Below the pieces are notes generated by a model. It was not told where the DNA came from. It searched no databases and worked only from the letters and a program-made list of their open reading frames with translations. Source: a virus. Taken from it: a DNA stretch of 42,206 bases. The stretch spans positions 1 to 42,206 of the IMG/VR virus record IMGVR_UViG_3300036790_000830. One strand, given 5' to 3'. Both the position numbers and the translations under genes were made by a program. This document shows positions 17,277-25,785 of this stretch, one piece after another; within the stretch, counting starts at the first letter, position 1, and each line of letters begins with the position of its first letter.

Positions 17277-20055
17277 CGATGGCCACCTCCAGCGTCAGTC
17301 CCACTACTTCCAGCGGCAGCGGCTGCGCCTGCCGGATCAGTACCTGGCCGTTCTCCTGCCAGCTCGGCGTATTCAACACCAGCAGCTCCGCAGTCTTGAG
17401 CGAGGGCGGAGATCCCCATGGCTCATTTGTCCGCTGCGCGATCTCCGTCAAGTGCTCCGCATCCGGCCCCACCAGAATCCCGCTCGACTGGTACACCTTC
17501 ACCCACGCCTTGTTGATGTTCTTCGTGCGCCCCTGCCCATAGCCATCCAACTGCATCACCGCGGGCAGTGTTTGTAAATCGCTCATGTACGGCAACCCCA
17601 CGGTAACTGTGCTTGCCGCGTGGTCCAGCGTGATCGCGCCGCCCGTTACTACTTTCTGCGACTGCACGCCGCCGTCAGCCAGCACGGCCACCGTGCAGCC
17701 TTCCAGCCAGGTCAGACCGGTGATCTGAGTCTTCGGAGCTCCAAACGTCTGCGTGATGCCGGCGTCCACAAAGAATCCGGCCGAGAGGGTTGTAATTTGC
17801 CGCGTCGCCATCCGCTCCACGTAGCGCACCGTCTGGCCATTGATCGTCCGGTTCACCACCGCGTAGAGCACGTCTTCCGCGCCTTCCGAAACGCAGGCAA
17901 TCGACTCAAATGTGCCCTCTGTCGAGTGGTGATGCCACGCGCCGAGCTGCTCTTCGGGGATATACGTCAGTCCCAGCAGGTCTCCGCCGCTCGACACGAA
18001 CCAGACAATCGGCCACGGCGCCTTCGAGTATGCCTGGTCAACGATGGTCAGGTTGTCAAACAGATGCGCCGCCCGCAGCGAGAGATCATTGGTCATGTAG
18101 CCGTTCACAGTCCACGCATAGCCCAGCTCGCGCACATGGCCGCCGCGCGCGGCCGCGTACACCATTGACGTGTTGATGATCGTCGGCTGCACCCCGGAAG
18201 CGCCGATGTAGCTCTGCGGGTTCACGCTCACTGACGATGGCGTGATTGCCGAGGAGTTCACCGGAACCAGCGCATACTCGCTCTCGCTCGTCAGCAGGAT
18301 CAGCTCCAGCATCGGCATCAGGTGCTGGATCGTGTCCGCCTGCAGCGCCGCCACGCGAAACACCACCGCGTCCGTATCCAGCGAAGGCAGCGAGTAGCTG
18401 AACATGCTTTCCGTGCCGGAGTTCGACATCCACGCATTCTGCGGCGCGTTGAACGTTCCCGCAAAGCACTTCCGCTGCTGGAAGTAGCACACGGCTCCAG
18501 GATAGTTACCCGCGCCGGAAAACACCCCGTAAGGCGTACCCGGCACGATGCTCATATCCGGCGCAATGTTGTTATCCACAAAGCTCAGCGACGGCGTCGT
18601 GCCGATGAATCCCCACAGCCCGTTGAATTGCTTATAGACGCTGTAGTTCGCGGCGCCGGCAACCGCCGCCCAGGAGATGGTGTTGAAGCTTCCCGGAACG
18701 TCGAGGTTGTTCAAGACTGAGACCGAAGCGCTCAGCAGGCTCGAGCTCACCCCGTCCGACCCGAACGCCTGCACCGCGTAAGGGCTCACGATGTTGAAGA
18801 TCTTCGTCCCATACTGAATGGTGGCGCCGTACGAGTAGCTCCCCGTGGATTCCCATTCAAGATTGTTGCCGCTGTAGTCCATCAGGTAGAGCTCATCGTT
18901 GATGAGGTTGCCGCTCGAATCCACGGGTACCGCCGCGACCATGTAGAACCCGTCGAGCACCACCGGCGGTCCGGAGGGCGGCGTGTAGGTCAGGTTGGCC
19001 ACATAAACGCCGTCCCCCAGCGCCAGCGTGTGGCTCGATACGGTGGTGATGAGCGCCTGCCCCACATAAGAAACGCCCGAACCGTCTACCGTGCCGTCCG
19101 TCACCGACTCGATCTGCGCCAGGTAGCCCGGCGACGCAGCCACGGCCACATTCTGCGGCGTCGCCAGCGGCGGCGCAAAGCTGAACGGCGTCATCGCCCA
19201 GGCCGTGGCGCTCAACCGCGCCAGCTCCTGCGGAGGATAGTTCGGATGCACCAGCGTCATCACATCCGCGCTTTGCGCATAGTGGATGCTGAACAGATCG
19301 GCTGTCGCGTAAGGCGTGGGAATCTCGTAGGTCAGATCGGTCGGCAGCAGGTACCAGTATTCGTCGGTGGCAGGGTTCGTATCGAGATAAATGCTCCCGG
19401 GAACTAAAGAAGGGGGCACCCCCAGCCGGTAATAGAAGACGCCTCCGTGGCTCACTATATCGCCGATGGCGTGGTTCGGCTGCACGGCCAGACCGCTATC
19501 CTCGGCTGCTGCTGTAACCGCAGCCAGGTCTCCCGTTGCCGCATCGATAAGATGGAAGCTATCTGCATCGATGACCTCGACGTCGTAAGGCCCATATCCA
19601 AGCCCAGTGGGATAAGCGCCCGTTGGTTCATCGGTGAGGAGGATCGCCAGCACGACCGATTGCCCGCTGGTTAGGCCGTGGCCGGCCCAGGTAATCACCG
19701 TCGGCGATGCGATCGTGTAGGTGACCTGCGCCGAAGGCAGGAACGCCGGCTGCTCCGTGGAGTATTTGAGCGTCTCCCCCATCGTGTGGAATCGCGCGTA
19801 CCCCAATCCCAGCTCGATCGCCATCGTCTGGTTCAGGCTGAAAGTGAATGAGATCAGCCGCGCGATGCCGTTGTTCTTCGTCGCGCTCACATAAGCAAAG
19901 CCCGCCCGGTTCTTCGCCGCGCCCGTTGGCGTCACCAGAAAATTCTCCAGCTCCGCCGCCCCGCTCTGAAACTTGGCGTCGTCAATGCGCCCGAACATCT
20001 CCGGCGACAATTCGCCGCCGGCAAAACTTCGGCTATAGACTCGCGTGTTCCCCAT
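17269..20055 (-). CDS. Tail nozzle / tail tubular protein B (T7 gp12-like)
   Basis: This 928-residue protein opens with SRSFAGGELSPEMFGRIDDAKF...ENFLVTPTGAAKNRAGFAYV. That is the diagnostic start of the podovirus nozzle family (gp12-like); the usual form is GGELSP-x4-R-x-D-x2-Ky followed by N-F-x3-P-x-G-x3-R-P-G. The rest is beta-rich and ends with segments on binding and outlet loops that I cannot divide further. The ATG follows directly on the TAG of the adaptor gene, with GAGGT about 7 nt upstream. It should form the hexameric distal part of the short tail, below the gp11-like adaptor ring. It is longer than T7 gp12 (794 residues). Confidence 0.9.
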   Translation of the reverse strand: MGNTRVYSRSFAGGELSPEMFGRIDDAKFQSGAAELENFLVTPTGAAKNRAGFAYVSATKNNGIARLISFTFSLNQTMAIELGLGYARFHTMGETLKYSTEQPAFLPSAQVTYTIASPTVITWAGHGLTSGQSVVLAILLTDEPTGAYPTGLGYGPYDVEVIDADSFHLIDAATGDLAAVTAAAEDSGLAVQPNHAIGDIVSHGGVFYYRLGVPPSLVPGSIYLDTNPATDEYWYLLPTDLTYEIPTPYATADLFSIHYAQSADVMTLVHPNYPPQELARLSATAWAMTPFSFAPPLATPQNVAVAASPGYLAQIESVTDGTVDGSGVSYVGQALITTVSSHTLALGDGVYVANLTYTPPSGPPVVLDGFYMVAAVPVDSSGNLINDELYLMDYSGNNLEWESTGSYSYGATIQYGTKIFNIVSPYAVQAFGSDGVSSSLLSASVSVLNNLDVPGSFNTISWAAVAGAANYSVYKQFNGLWGFIGTTPSLSFVDNNIAPDMSIVPGTPYGVFSGAGNYPGAVCYFQQRKCFAGTFNAPQNAWMSNSGTESMFSYSLPSLDTDAVVFRVAALQADTIQHLMPMLELILLTSESEYALVPVNSSAITPSSVSVNPQSYIGASGVQPTIINTSMVYAAARGGHVRELGYAWTVNGYMTNDLSLRAAHLFDNLTIVDQAYSKAPWPIVWFVSSGGDLLGLTYIPEEQLGAWHHHSTEGTFESIACVSEGAEDVLYAVVNRTINGQTVRYVERMATRQITTLSAGFFVDAGITQTFGAPKTQITGLTWLEGCTVAVLADGGVQSQKVVTGGAITLDHAASTVTVGLPYMSDLQTLPAVMQLDGYGQGRTKNINKAWVKVYQSSGILVGPDAEHLTEIAQRTNEPWGSPPSLKTAELLVLNTPSWQENGQVLIRQAQPLPLEVVGLTLEVAIGG

Positions 20056-20787
20056 CTAGCGACCTCTGATCCAAGAAACCGCCGGCTCTACGCGCGTCTT
20101 CCGCTGGTTCGCGTCGCTCGCCTCGGCCTGCCCTTTGAACGAAGTGAACATTTGCAGCATCTGCTCCGCGGCCTGCATGCCGACGTCGCCTTTGATCAAC
20201 GGCCCGGCAATCATCGAAGCCAGTAGATAGCTCAGAGCCAGCGTGAACAACGGACTGAACTTTGTGGTGTCTTCCACCAGCGTCGTGTAGCGCAGAATCG
20301 CGCCCCGCACATTCGTCAGCACAATCTGCGACCCATCCGTCTGCGTCTCGACCGCGAACGGCTGCGGCACATCCAACGGCGCGCCGGGTTCGGGAAGATA
20401 ACCCTGCGGATGGAGCGCCAGATGATCGTGCTCCCCCGGCCGAAACCACATCTGGTAATCGCTGTCCGCTCCCGGCGGAATCACGGCCAGCACGTTGATC
20501 GCTCCGCTGGGCAGCGCATAAGCGAAGCGCCAGGTCCCGCGGCTCGTCTCCGTATCGCCATCTGGAGCAATCCAACTGCTCACCGTCGGATTGGATACCT
20601 CGGCCAGCGCCACGCGCCGCGTCGCGAACCCCCACGACGCCATTTCCAGCAGGGCATTGCGTGCGGTCCAATAAAAATTCGCGCAAAGCTGCGCCTGCAC
20701 TGAGCCGTCGGGCGGCTTGATGCTCGTCACCTGGGCCGTGTCCCCCAGATGGCTCAACGCCAGGTTGCAGATCGTAACTTCGCTCAT
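20056..20787 (-). CDS. Tail adaptor / tail tubular protein A (T7 gp11-like)
   Basis: The 243-residue protein begins MSEVTICNLALSHLGDTAQVTS and contains CANFYWTARNALLEMASWGFATRRVALAEV. This matches the podovirus head-to-tail adaptor family (gp11-like), in which an early NxAL-x2-LG motif and an aromatic ARN-x-LL-x4-W region are typical. A C-terminal helix (FSPLFTLALSYLLASMIAGPL) also fits. It would form the 12-fold ring joining the portal to the nozzle. GAGGG lies upstream of the ATG. The gene comes after a hairpin with a U-rich tail (20798-20840) and directly before the nozzle gene. Confidence 0.87.
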   Translation of the reverse strand: MSEVTICNLALSHLGDTAQVTSIKPPDGSVQAQLCANFYWTARNALLEMASWGFATRRVALAEVSNPTVSSWIAPDGDTETSRGTWRFAYALPSGAINVLAVIPPGADSDYQMWFRPGEHDHLALHPQGYLPEPGAPLDVPQPFAVETQTDGSQIVLTNVRGAILRYTTLVEDTTKFSPLFTLALSYLLASMIAGPLIKGDVGMQAAEQMLQMFTSFKGQAEASDANQRKTRVEPAVSWIRGR

Positions 20788-20797
20788 TTAATCCCTC

Positions 20798-20840
20798 ACA
20801 CAAAAGAGATGGGGCCCAGGCGGTTACCTCAGCCCCCATC
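20798..20840 (-). terminator. Rho-independent-type terminator between head and tail genes
   Basis: On the - strand the sequence from 20840 folds as GATGGGG, then an imperfect inner stem (CTGAGG with CCTGGG) and the partner CCCCATC. The loop is about TAACCG, and UCUUUUGUGU follows directly. It lies 25 nt after the stop of the 62-residue gene and upstream of the tail adaptor start. A leaky terminator here would lower tail-gene expression relative to capsid genes. Confidence 0.55.
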
Positions 20841-20865
20841 CTTCGCTATTCAGCGCCCAGTGCTT

Positions 20866-21054
20866 CTACTTCGCCGCCTTTTCCTCGGCCTCAGCCGCCG
20901 CGCTCTCAGCCTGAGCTTCAGCCAGGTCGGCGTCCGCTTTTGCCTTCTTCGTCGGTGCCAGGTTCTCGTTCTTCGGCCCCGTGTAGTCGAACTCCTCGCC
21001 CTCAAGGCGAATTTGATCGATGTAACAGTCGCGCAGTGCACGCACCCTTGCCAT
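20866..21054 (-). CDS. Small phage protein at the head-tail boundary
   Basis: This 62-residue protein starts MARVRALRDCYIDQIRLEGEEFDY and ends with an Ala/Glu/Lys-rich helical tail (DADLAEAQAESAAAEAEEKAAK). The N-terminal half resembles very short proteins common between coat and tail genes of tailed phages, with the pattern R-V-R-A-L-R-D-C and a small beta domain. Their function is not known to me. A strong Shine-Dalgarno (AAAGGAGGG) precedes the ATG, suggesting high expression. Hairpins lie both upstream (21093-21122) and downstream (20808-20840). Confidence 0.78.
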   Translation of the reverse strand: MARVRALRDCYIDQIRLEGEEFDYTGPKNENLAPTKKAKADADLAEAQAESAAAEAEEKAAK

Positions 21055-21092
21055 ATTCCGTCCCTCCTTTCTTATTACCCCCTGAGATCGAT

Positions 21093-21122
21093 GAAGGGAC
21101 TCCCGTTCACGGAAGCCCCTTC
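21093..21122 (-). terminator. Strong hairpin after the cementing-protein gene
   Basis: On the - strand GAAGGGGCTTCCG pairs with CGGGAGTCCCTTC around a UGAA loop, giving about 13 base pairs including two G-U pairs. It starts 7 nt after the stop of the Bbp16-like gene. No U-run follows, so it may stabilise the 3' end of the capsid mRNA or cause partial termination rather than act as a full terminator. Confidence 0.5.
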
Positions 21123-21128
21123 ACCGCG

Positions 21129-21572
21129 TTAGTTGACCGAGAAGCCTGAGTTACGGCTCACGTTGTCCTGGATCGTGTTGCTCACCCACGCGTCGAAAGC
21201 GCCGGCCGTAAGCGCCGCCGTTCCCACGCGCCACACCACGCGCCAATACTCCAGCATCCCTGGCGGCGGCTGCACCATCAGCATCACCGTCCCCGCCAGC
21301 AGGCTCGCCTTTGCAATCGGCAGCCCAGCCACTACGTCGGTAAACGTCGTGTTATCGGCCGAGCTCTGCAGCACTGCCTGCACCGTTGCCGAACCATCCG
21401 AAGTCACCGCTGTCGTGCATACGGCGTTGATCCAGAGGTTCTCGCCTGTCAGGCCCGCGTCGCCGGAGCCGTTGCCATTGCCGGTGTCGTACACATTCGT
21501 TGAGGGTGTATCACCCGTGGCTGTCACAGCCTGAGCTTCACAGAAGATCAGGTTTGAATCGAGCATTCCCAT
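21129..21572 (-). CDS. Capsid cementing / decoration protein, Bbp16-like
   Basis: The 147-residue protein contains LIFCEAQAVTATGDTPSTNVYDTG near its start, and AVLQSSADNTTFTDV and PPGMLEYWRVVWRVG later. This matches, from memory, the Bbp16-type jelly-roll protein of Bordetella phage BPP-1, which caps the capsid surface and stabilises the shell. Length and position directly after the coat gene agree with the family. The GGAAGGA ribosome site lies 3' of a GC hairpin at 21588-21605. A second hairpin follows the stop. The isolated, hairpin-flanked cistron suggests separate control of the amount made. Confidence 0.85.
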   Translation of the reverse strand: MGMLDSNLIFCEAQAVTATGDTPSTNVYDTGNGNGSGDAGLTGENLWINAVCTTAVTSDGSATVQAVLQSSADNTTFTDVVAGLPIAKASLLAGTVMLMVQPPPGMLEYWRVVWRVGTAALTAGAFDAWVSNTIQDNVSRNSGFSVN

Positions 21573-21587
21573 AGTCTTTATCCTTCC

Positions 21588-21605
21588 CGGCGCCCTGCGG
21601 CGCCG
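21588..21605 (-). other. GC hairpin before the cementing-protein ribosome site
   Basis: CGGCGCC (21588-21594) pairs perfectly with GGCGCCG (21599-21605) around a 4-nt loop. It lies between the coat stop (21645) and the Shine-Dalgarno of the Bbp16-like gene. It could protect a processed mRNA end or tune translation. There is no U-run, so a terminator is less likely. Confidence 0.4.
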
Positions 21606-21644
21606 CGCTCAAATTTCGTTAATGGGCTGTTGAGGACCGGGCCG

Positions 21645-22709
21645 TTAGCTGACCACGGCCTCCGTTCCCAGGATCTGGTCGACGGTCAGAACCGGGACGC
21701 CCTGGAACATAAGCTGGCCGCCCTGGATCTGCGTGCCGGTGCCGGCAACGGAGCCAGGGGCCACGCGCCCATACTGGTCGAGCGCGGCAGTGAAGCTCAG
21801 GATGTTCTGGCTCTTGTCCAGCGCGCCGATCGACAGCATCTCTTTCACTGTGCGCGTGGCCAGGAACGTGGCGTTGCCCATGCCCATGCTGGGGATGCGT
21901 CCCAGCGCCCGAATCATCAGCTTGTTGATCCAGGTGGCTGCCGTGATGGCCTGCGTGCCTGTCTGGCCCGTCAGGTCGCTCACGCTGATGTTGCAGACTC
22001 TCACCGCGTAGCGCCAGTCGGGAACCGCCAGCCCGAACTTCCACACCAGCCGCTCCCCAAACACGCGGTACGGGTTATGGTTTGCATCGAAAGCATCGAC
22101 TTCGCCCAGGTCTTCCTGGGTCAGGCCGCCCTTGTCACCCTTGGGATAGAACGTGGTGACCGTGTCCTCTCCCCACACCACCAGCCACACGGACGTGTTG
22201 CTCGCTGCGTTGCTGCCGCCGGCATTGATGATGTTCTGCGCCTGCGGTCCGCCTCCGGAGATCGCATTGTAGCGCGGCGTCAGGCCTAGAATCGAGTCTT
22301 TCTGCGTGTTCGCGTTCCCGTAAATAAGCGCGGTCTGGTAGGCCTGGTTCATCGCCTCCGTATGCGCCCGCGTCTCGCGCAGTCGAAACGCATCGGAATT
22401 CCCGTTAAGCTTTGCAGCGTCCACGTCGATCTGGGGACGCGCCTCATACATCATGCTCGTGTCTTCAACGGCCGCCACCGTGGACTTGGTGGACGGCACG
22501 CCGACATAGAAGCGCCGCGGAGCAATCACCGGAAGTGACGTGCGCACGAAGCTCTTATGGCCGGTGGGAAGGTTGCCTTCAATGACGTTCGCGTACCTTA
22601 CAAGCTCGCTGGATGTATTCAGCAGCTCGGCCACGGCGGCGACTTTGCCGTCCGGGCCAAACGATTTGGCAATGTCAACCAGAGAATTGTAGCCATTGGA
22701 AAACAGCAT
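21645..22709 (-). CDS. Major capsid protein, Bbp17-like
   Basis: This 354-residue coat protein contains EGNLPTGHKSFVRTSLP, DVDAAKLNGN...FRLRETRAHTEAMNQ, ALIYGNANTQKDSILGLTPRYN and SNTSVWLVVWGEDTVTTFYPKG. These are all landmarks of the BPP-1-type (HK97-fold) major capsid family. It would form the icosahedral shell. It starts 5 nt after the scaffold stop, with AAAGGA upstream, and is followed by the cementing protein, the order expected for this family. Length is normal for the family. No maturation protease was recognised. Confidence 0.92.
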   Translation of the reverse strand: MLFSNGYNSLVDIAKSFGPDGKVAAVAELLNTSSELVRYANVIEGNLPTGHKSFVRTSLPVIAPRRFYVGVPSTKSTVAAVEDTSMMYEARPQIDVDAAKLNGNSDAFRLRETRAHTEAMNQAYQTALIYGNANTQKDSILGLTPRYNAISGGGPQAQNIINAGGSNAASNTSVWLVVWGEDTVTTFYPKGDKGGLTQEDLGEVDAFDANHNPYRVFGERLVWKFGLAVPDWRYAVRVCNISVSDLTGQTGTQAITAATWINKLMIRALGRIPSMGMGNATFLATRTVKEMLSIGALDKSQNILSFTAALDQYGRVAPGSVAGTGTQIQGGQLMFQGVPVLTVDQILGTEAVVS

Positions 22710-22714
22710 ATCCG

Positions 22715-23380
22715 TTATCCTTTCTTCGTTTTGTCATAGAGAACGTCGCCCAGGGCGCGGCCGCCAGTCGCGGCGCCGCCTCCCACGAACTTGTCCTCAC
22801 TGATGGCCTTACCTGCCTTGAACATGAACCGGATTACCTCCGGATGATTTCCAAGGCCGGTTTCGTCCAGCAGCTTGCGCAGATCCGGCGTCCCGAAAGT
22901 ATCGAGCGCCTTGCGAGCCACGCCAAGGTTTTCAGCCAGCTTCTCCCCGCCAAACTCCTTGTCGGCGGTCGAGCTGTCCAGCCATTCCTTGTGGATCGCC
23001 TGTATCTGATCGGCCTGGCGCGCAGCAATCGCGGGCGCCATCTTCTCGATCAGCTTCTGCGCCGCATCCTGCGTCAGTCCGGCCTCTTTGGCCGCGCCGC
23101 TGAACGATTCCAAAACCTCGGGGTCGTACTCAGTCCCCTCCGGAGCCGTGAAGGTGTACTTCTCCGGCGCTCCGGCAGCCGCGGCCGCTTCGGTAGCTGC
23201 GGCTGCTTCGGTCGTGGTCTCGCTCGTTTGCGTCTCAGCGGCGGCTGCCGTCTGAGTCTGCGTAGTCTGCGTCTGCTGGGTTGTGTCCGTCGCGCTCGTG
23301 GCCTGTGCCAAAAGCGTTCCGGGCGCCTCTATAGAGGCACTGGCTTCAGTTGGATTGGTCGCCGCTGCCGTCTCTGTCAT
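22715..23380 (-). CDS. Capsid scaffold protein
   Basis: The 221-residue protein has a low-complexity Ala/Thr/Gln N-terminal half (TDTTQQTQTTQTQTAAAA). Next comes EKYTFTAPEGTEYDPEVLESF and a helical region (AAKEAGLTQDAAQKLIEKMAPA). That combination is typical of scaffolds encoded directly upstream of the coat gene in this phage type. The C-terminal part (GNHPEVIRFMFKAGKAISEDK) is also family-like. It would guide procapsid assembly and leave before DNA packaging. AAGGAG precedes the ATG, and the start overlaps the 3' end of the Bbp19-like gene by 35 nt. The disordered N-terminus is longer than usual. Confidence 0.82.
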   Translation of the reverse strand: MTETAAATNPTEASASIEAPGTLLAQATSATDTTQQTQTTQTQTAAAAETQTSETTTEAAAATEAAAAAGAPEKYTFTAPEGTEYDPEVLESFSGAAKEAGLTQDAAQKLIEKMAPAIAARQADQIQAIHKEWLDSSTADKEFGGEKLAENLGVARKALDTFGTPDLRKLLDETGLGNHPEVIRFMFKAGKAISEDKFVGGGAATGGRALGDVLYDKTKKG

Positions 23381-23684
23381 TGCGCTGCTCCTTCACCATG
23401 ACCGGATAGAGCTCCGGGCACAGATTCATCACTTCGTTCAACAGTTGATTGCCCATATTCCGGTTTCCTTCCTGGAAGGCCATCTTCATGGCGTTCGTAT
23501 CGAAGGAAAGCCGGAACGGGCCGCTAAGATCGAGCAGCCGCCACACAAAGCGCCGGCCGCGTGGAGAACTCATCAACCACTTCAGGTCGCCGATCTCCTG
23601 CTGGCGCGCAACCCGCTTGCGCGCGTCTTCTTCGCGCTTGTCGGCCTGCTGCTTCGGGAGATCGGTGGGATCGTAACTGCTCAC
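23346..23684 (-). CDS. Bbp19-like head-module protein
   Basis: This 112-residue protein has the signature MSSPRGRRFVWRLLDLSGPF...MAFQEGNRNMGNQLLNEV. It corresponds to the Bbp19-like domain found between the portal and scaffold genes of BPP-1-type phages (normally a LLATPAGRRFLWRLL-like motif followed by F-x-EG-x-RN). The N-terminal third is charged and helical. Its exact role is not established; location implies head assembly. It overlaps the capsid-staple gene by 4 nt and the scaffold gene by 35 nt, so its level is probably tied to both. Confidence 0.82.
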   Translation of the reverse strand: MSSYDPTDLPKQQADKREEDARKRVARQQEIGDLKWLMSSPRGRRFVWRLLDLSGPFRLSFDTNAMKMAFQEGNRNMGNQLLNEVMNLCPELYPVMVKEQRNDRDGSGDQSN

Positions 23685-24013
23685 TTCGCCTTCCCGTACA
23701 AAATCTTCGCGGCGCGGCCAAAGAGATCCATGCCCAGGCCGTCCAGCTGCATGTCGGTAATCTGCAGGTCTATGCTCGACTGCGAGCCGTCGCCCTCAGT
23801 CGCGCTTTCCCGCGTGGCCGCCACCGTGGCTCGCGCCACAATCGTCACCTCCGTGCCAACCGAGGGCAGCGTCTTCACGCCCAGCTTCTCGAGCGAGTCG
23901 TCATTGAGGCAGATGTTCAGCCCCCACGGATATTTGGGAGCGTCCGCCGCGCTGGGGCTCACCGTCTGCTGTGCTTCCGCCGGCGTATTCTCCATGTTGA
24001 TCAAGCTTGTCAT
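23681..24013 (-). CDS. Capsid staple-like protein
   Basis: The 110-residue product carries YPWGLNICLNDDSLEKLGVKTLP, VGTEVTIVARATV and SIDLQITDMQLDG. These match the small beta protein called capsid staple in BPP-1-like phages (pattern Y-P-x-G-L-x-L-x-L-N-x-E-x-L-E-K-L-G). It would bridge capsomers or act at the procapsid surface. AAGGAGGAG precedes the ATG. The gene follows the portal gene after 3 nt and overlaps the Bbp19-like gene by ATGA. Family identity is good; biological detail is from memory. Confidence 0.82.
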   Translation of the reverse strand: MTSLINMENTPAEAQQTVSPSAADAPKYPWGLNICLNDDSLEKLGVKTLPSVGTEVTIVARATVAATRESATEGDGSQSSIDLQITDMQLDGLGMDLFGRAAKILYGKAK

Positions 24014-24016
24014 TAC

Positions 24017-25747
24017 TTAAGCTCCTCCTTGCGGCACTTCCGTCCCAGAGGGCGATTGATACCCGCTGAACATGTTCATGATGTCCGACCCCGGCCCGTT
24101 TGCATTCGCCGGCGCGCCCTGCGCTGCCGCTCCAGCCTGCCCAAAGTTCTTCGCCGCGTTGCTCACCTGCTCGGCCGCCGCCAGCTTCTGCTGCGCGGCC
24201 TGCGCATCCGCGCGCGTCTTGCGGATGATTGCCACCTGGTCGTTTGCCAGCACCAGCTTCGGATCCACGCCCAGCATGTCGCTGTAAGCGTCCGCCCAGG
24301 CGTCGGAGTCGAACTTGTCCAGCACGTCCGGCTTCATCTGCGCCACCGTGCCCAGGCTGCCCACGAAGCGGTCCACGCTGTTGGTGCCGATCGCCCGCTG
24401 CGCCTGGGCCAGCACAGAGATAAACTCGATGTTCAGGTCCATCCCCGCCAGCTCCGGCGGCGCCGCCGGCAGCGCACCCATCTCCGCCATGTGCGTGAAC
24501 GTCGATTCGATCAACGGCAGCAGCAGCTCGTTGTTGATGCGGTCCAGCACCGGCCCCATCATCAGCATCTTTTCTTCCTGCCGCGCCGCTATCTCCGTCG
24601 CCGTCATCTGCGGGTTCGTGGAGTTGGCCAGCATCAGAAAGATGTCGCTGAAGAAGCTCTGCCGGATGCGCTCGCGCACATCCTGGATGTCCGCGAGCAG
24701 CTCGCCGAGGTTGAGCTGCACATCGAAGGCCGTCTCGATCTTCGCGCTCGCGCCGCCGGCCGGAATGAACGTGATCCCGCCAGGCAGCCGCTCCACGTCG
24801 CGGTTCTTCAGCGAGTCAGGCGCCTGCAGCGGAGGATTCGTCTGATAGTCGACGCCTTGCGCCTTCCGCAGTTGCTCATGCTGCAATTGCTTGATGTCGC
24901 CCAGCGCTTCCATGCCCGGCGAGTTGCCGTAGATGTCGCCGCCGGCAACCGCCCAACGCGGCACCACGGCGGGGAACTGTTTGAAGCCGCCCTCGCGCAG
25001 AACCTGGTCGCTGTTGCCGGAAAGCTCGAAGTAGTAGCTGGCCCACTCCATATTGCGCGCGTCGCGCTTTGACGGATCGCGGTCCGAGCGCGGCTCGATC
25101 GCATGTACGATCGGCACCCACGCCTCCAGTTGCCCGCTCGCATACATCGCCTGCACGGTTGAAGAGCAATTCTTCAACCCAAACTCCTTCACAATCTGGC
25201 TCACGCGCTGCTCAAACTCGCGGTAGAGCGTCGTCACGCGGCCCTGCCAGTCGGTTGCGATCGCATATTCGCCCACCGTTAGCGGGTAGTGACGAATCAC
25301 CGTGTTGAAGTCCGGCAGCACAATCGAAGCGCCCGTCCCGAACGCGCTCATTTCCTCGTAGATCTGCTGCAGCGCATCGTAGGTGTTCGACTTTTGAAAA
25401 ACCGCGTGCATCCGCTGGGCTACCTCGTCCAGCCACAGCTTCACCGGCTGCGCGTTATTCAGTTCCGGATCGTGCGTGCCCAGCCTGAACCACGGCCGCG
25501 CCGGGCTTGTCGCGCCCGCCATCAGGCCGGCGGCCAGCGTGCGCAGCGCGCGAATGCCCGTGTTGTCGTAGATCTTGTTGTTGCGCCGCCTGCCCTTATC
25601 CCTGTCCTGCCGAAAGTAGCGGCCATTCCACGGCAGCAGGTGCGTCGAGATGTCCTGCCAGTGCTCCCACCAACTGGCGCGCTCGATCTTCAACTGCCCC
25701 CAGCGGATCAGCAGCTTTTGCCGCATTTTTGCGAAATTCTCAGGCAT
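24017..25747 (-). CDS. Portal (head-to-tail connector) protein
   Basis: This 576-residue protein has RASWWEHWQDISTHLLPWNGRYF, IYDNTGIRALRTLAAGLMAGATSPARPWF and TYDALQQIYEEMSAFGTGASIV. These are hallmarks of the podovirus head-to-tail connecting protein family. It forms the 12-fold ring through which DNA is packed and ejected, and it seats the gp11-like adaptor. Later landmarks include the MTATEIAARQEEKMLMMGP helix and an Ala/Gln-rich C-terminal helix (ADAQAAQQKLAAAEQV) that fits the portal barrel. Length is normal. It precedes the staple and Bbp19-like genes in the expected order. Confidence 0.93.
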   Translation of the reverse strand: MPENFAKMRQKLLIRWGQLKIERASWWEHWQDISTHLLPWNGRYFRQDRDKGRRRNNKIYDNTGIRALRTLAAGLMAGATSPARPWFRLGTHDPELNNAQPVKLWLDEVAQRMHAVFQKSNTYDALQQIYEEMSAFGTGASIVLPDFNTVIRHYPLTVGEYAIATDWQGRVTTLYREFEQRVSQIVKEFGLKNCSSTVQAMYASGQLEAWVPIVHAIEPRSDRDPSKRDARNMEWASYYFELSGNSDQVLREGGFKQFPAVVPRWAVAGGDIYGNSPGMEALGDIKQLQHEQLRKAQGVDYQTNPPLQAPDSLKNRDVERLPGGITFIPAGGASAKIETAFDVQLNLGELLADIQDVRERIRQSFFSDIFLMLANSTNPQMTATEIAARQEEKMLMMGPVLDRINNELLLPLIESTFTHMAEMGALPAAPPELAGMDLNIEFISVLAQAQRAIGTNSVDRFVGSLGTVAQMKPDVLDKFDSDAWADAYSDMLGVDPKLVLANDQVAIIRKTRADAQAAQQKLAAAEQVSNAAKNFGQAGAAAQGAPANANGPGSDIMNMFSGYQSPSGTEVPQGGA

Positions 25748-25785
25748 GGCTTCTCTTTCCTATTCCCTATTCCCTGGTCCGTGCC

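Noticed and set aside
23561-25072. 503-residue + strand frame opposite the portal gene
   Set aside because: Composition is Arg/His/Leu-rich shadow; the portal on the - strand is certain.
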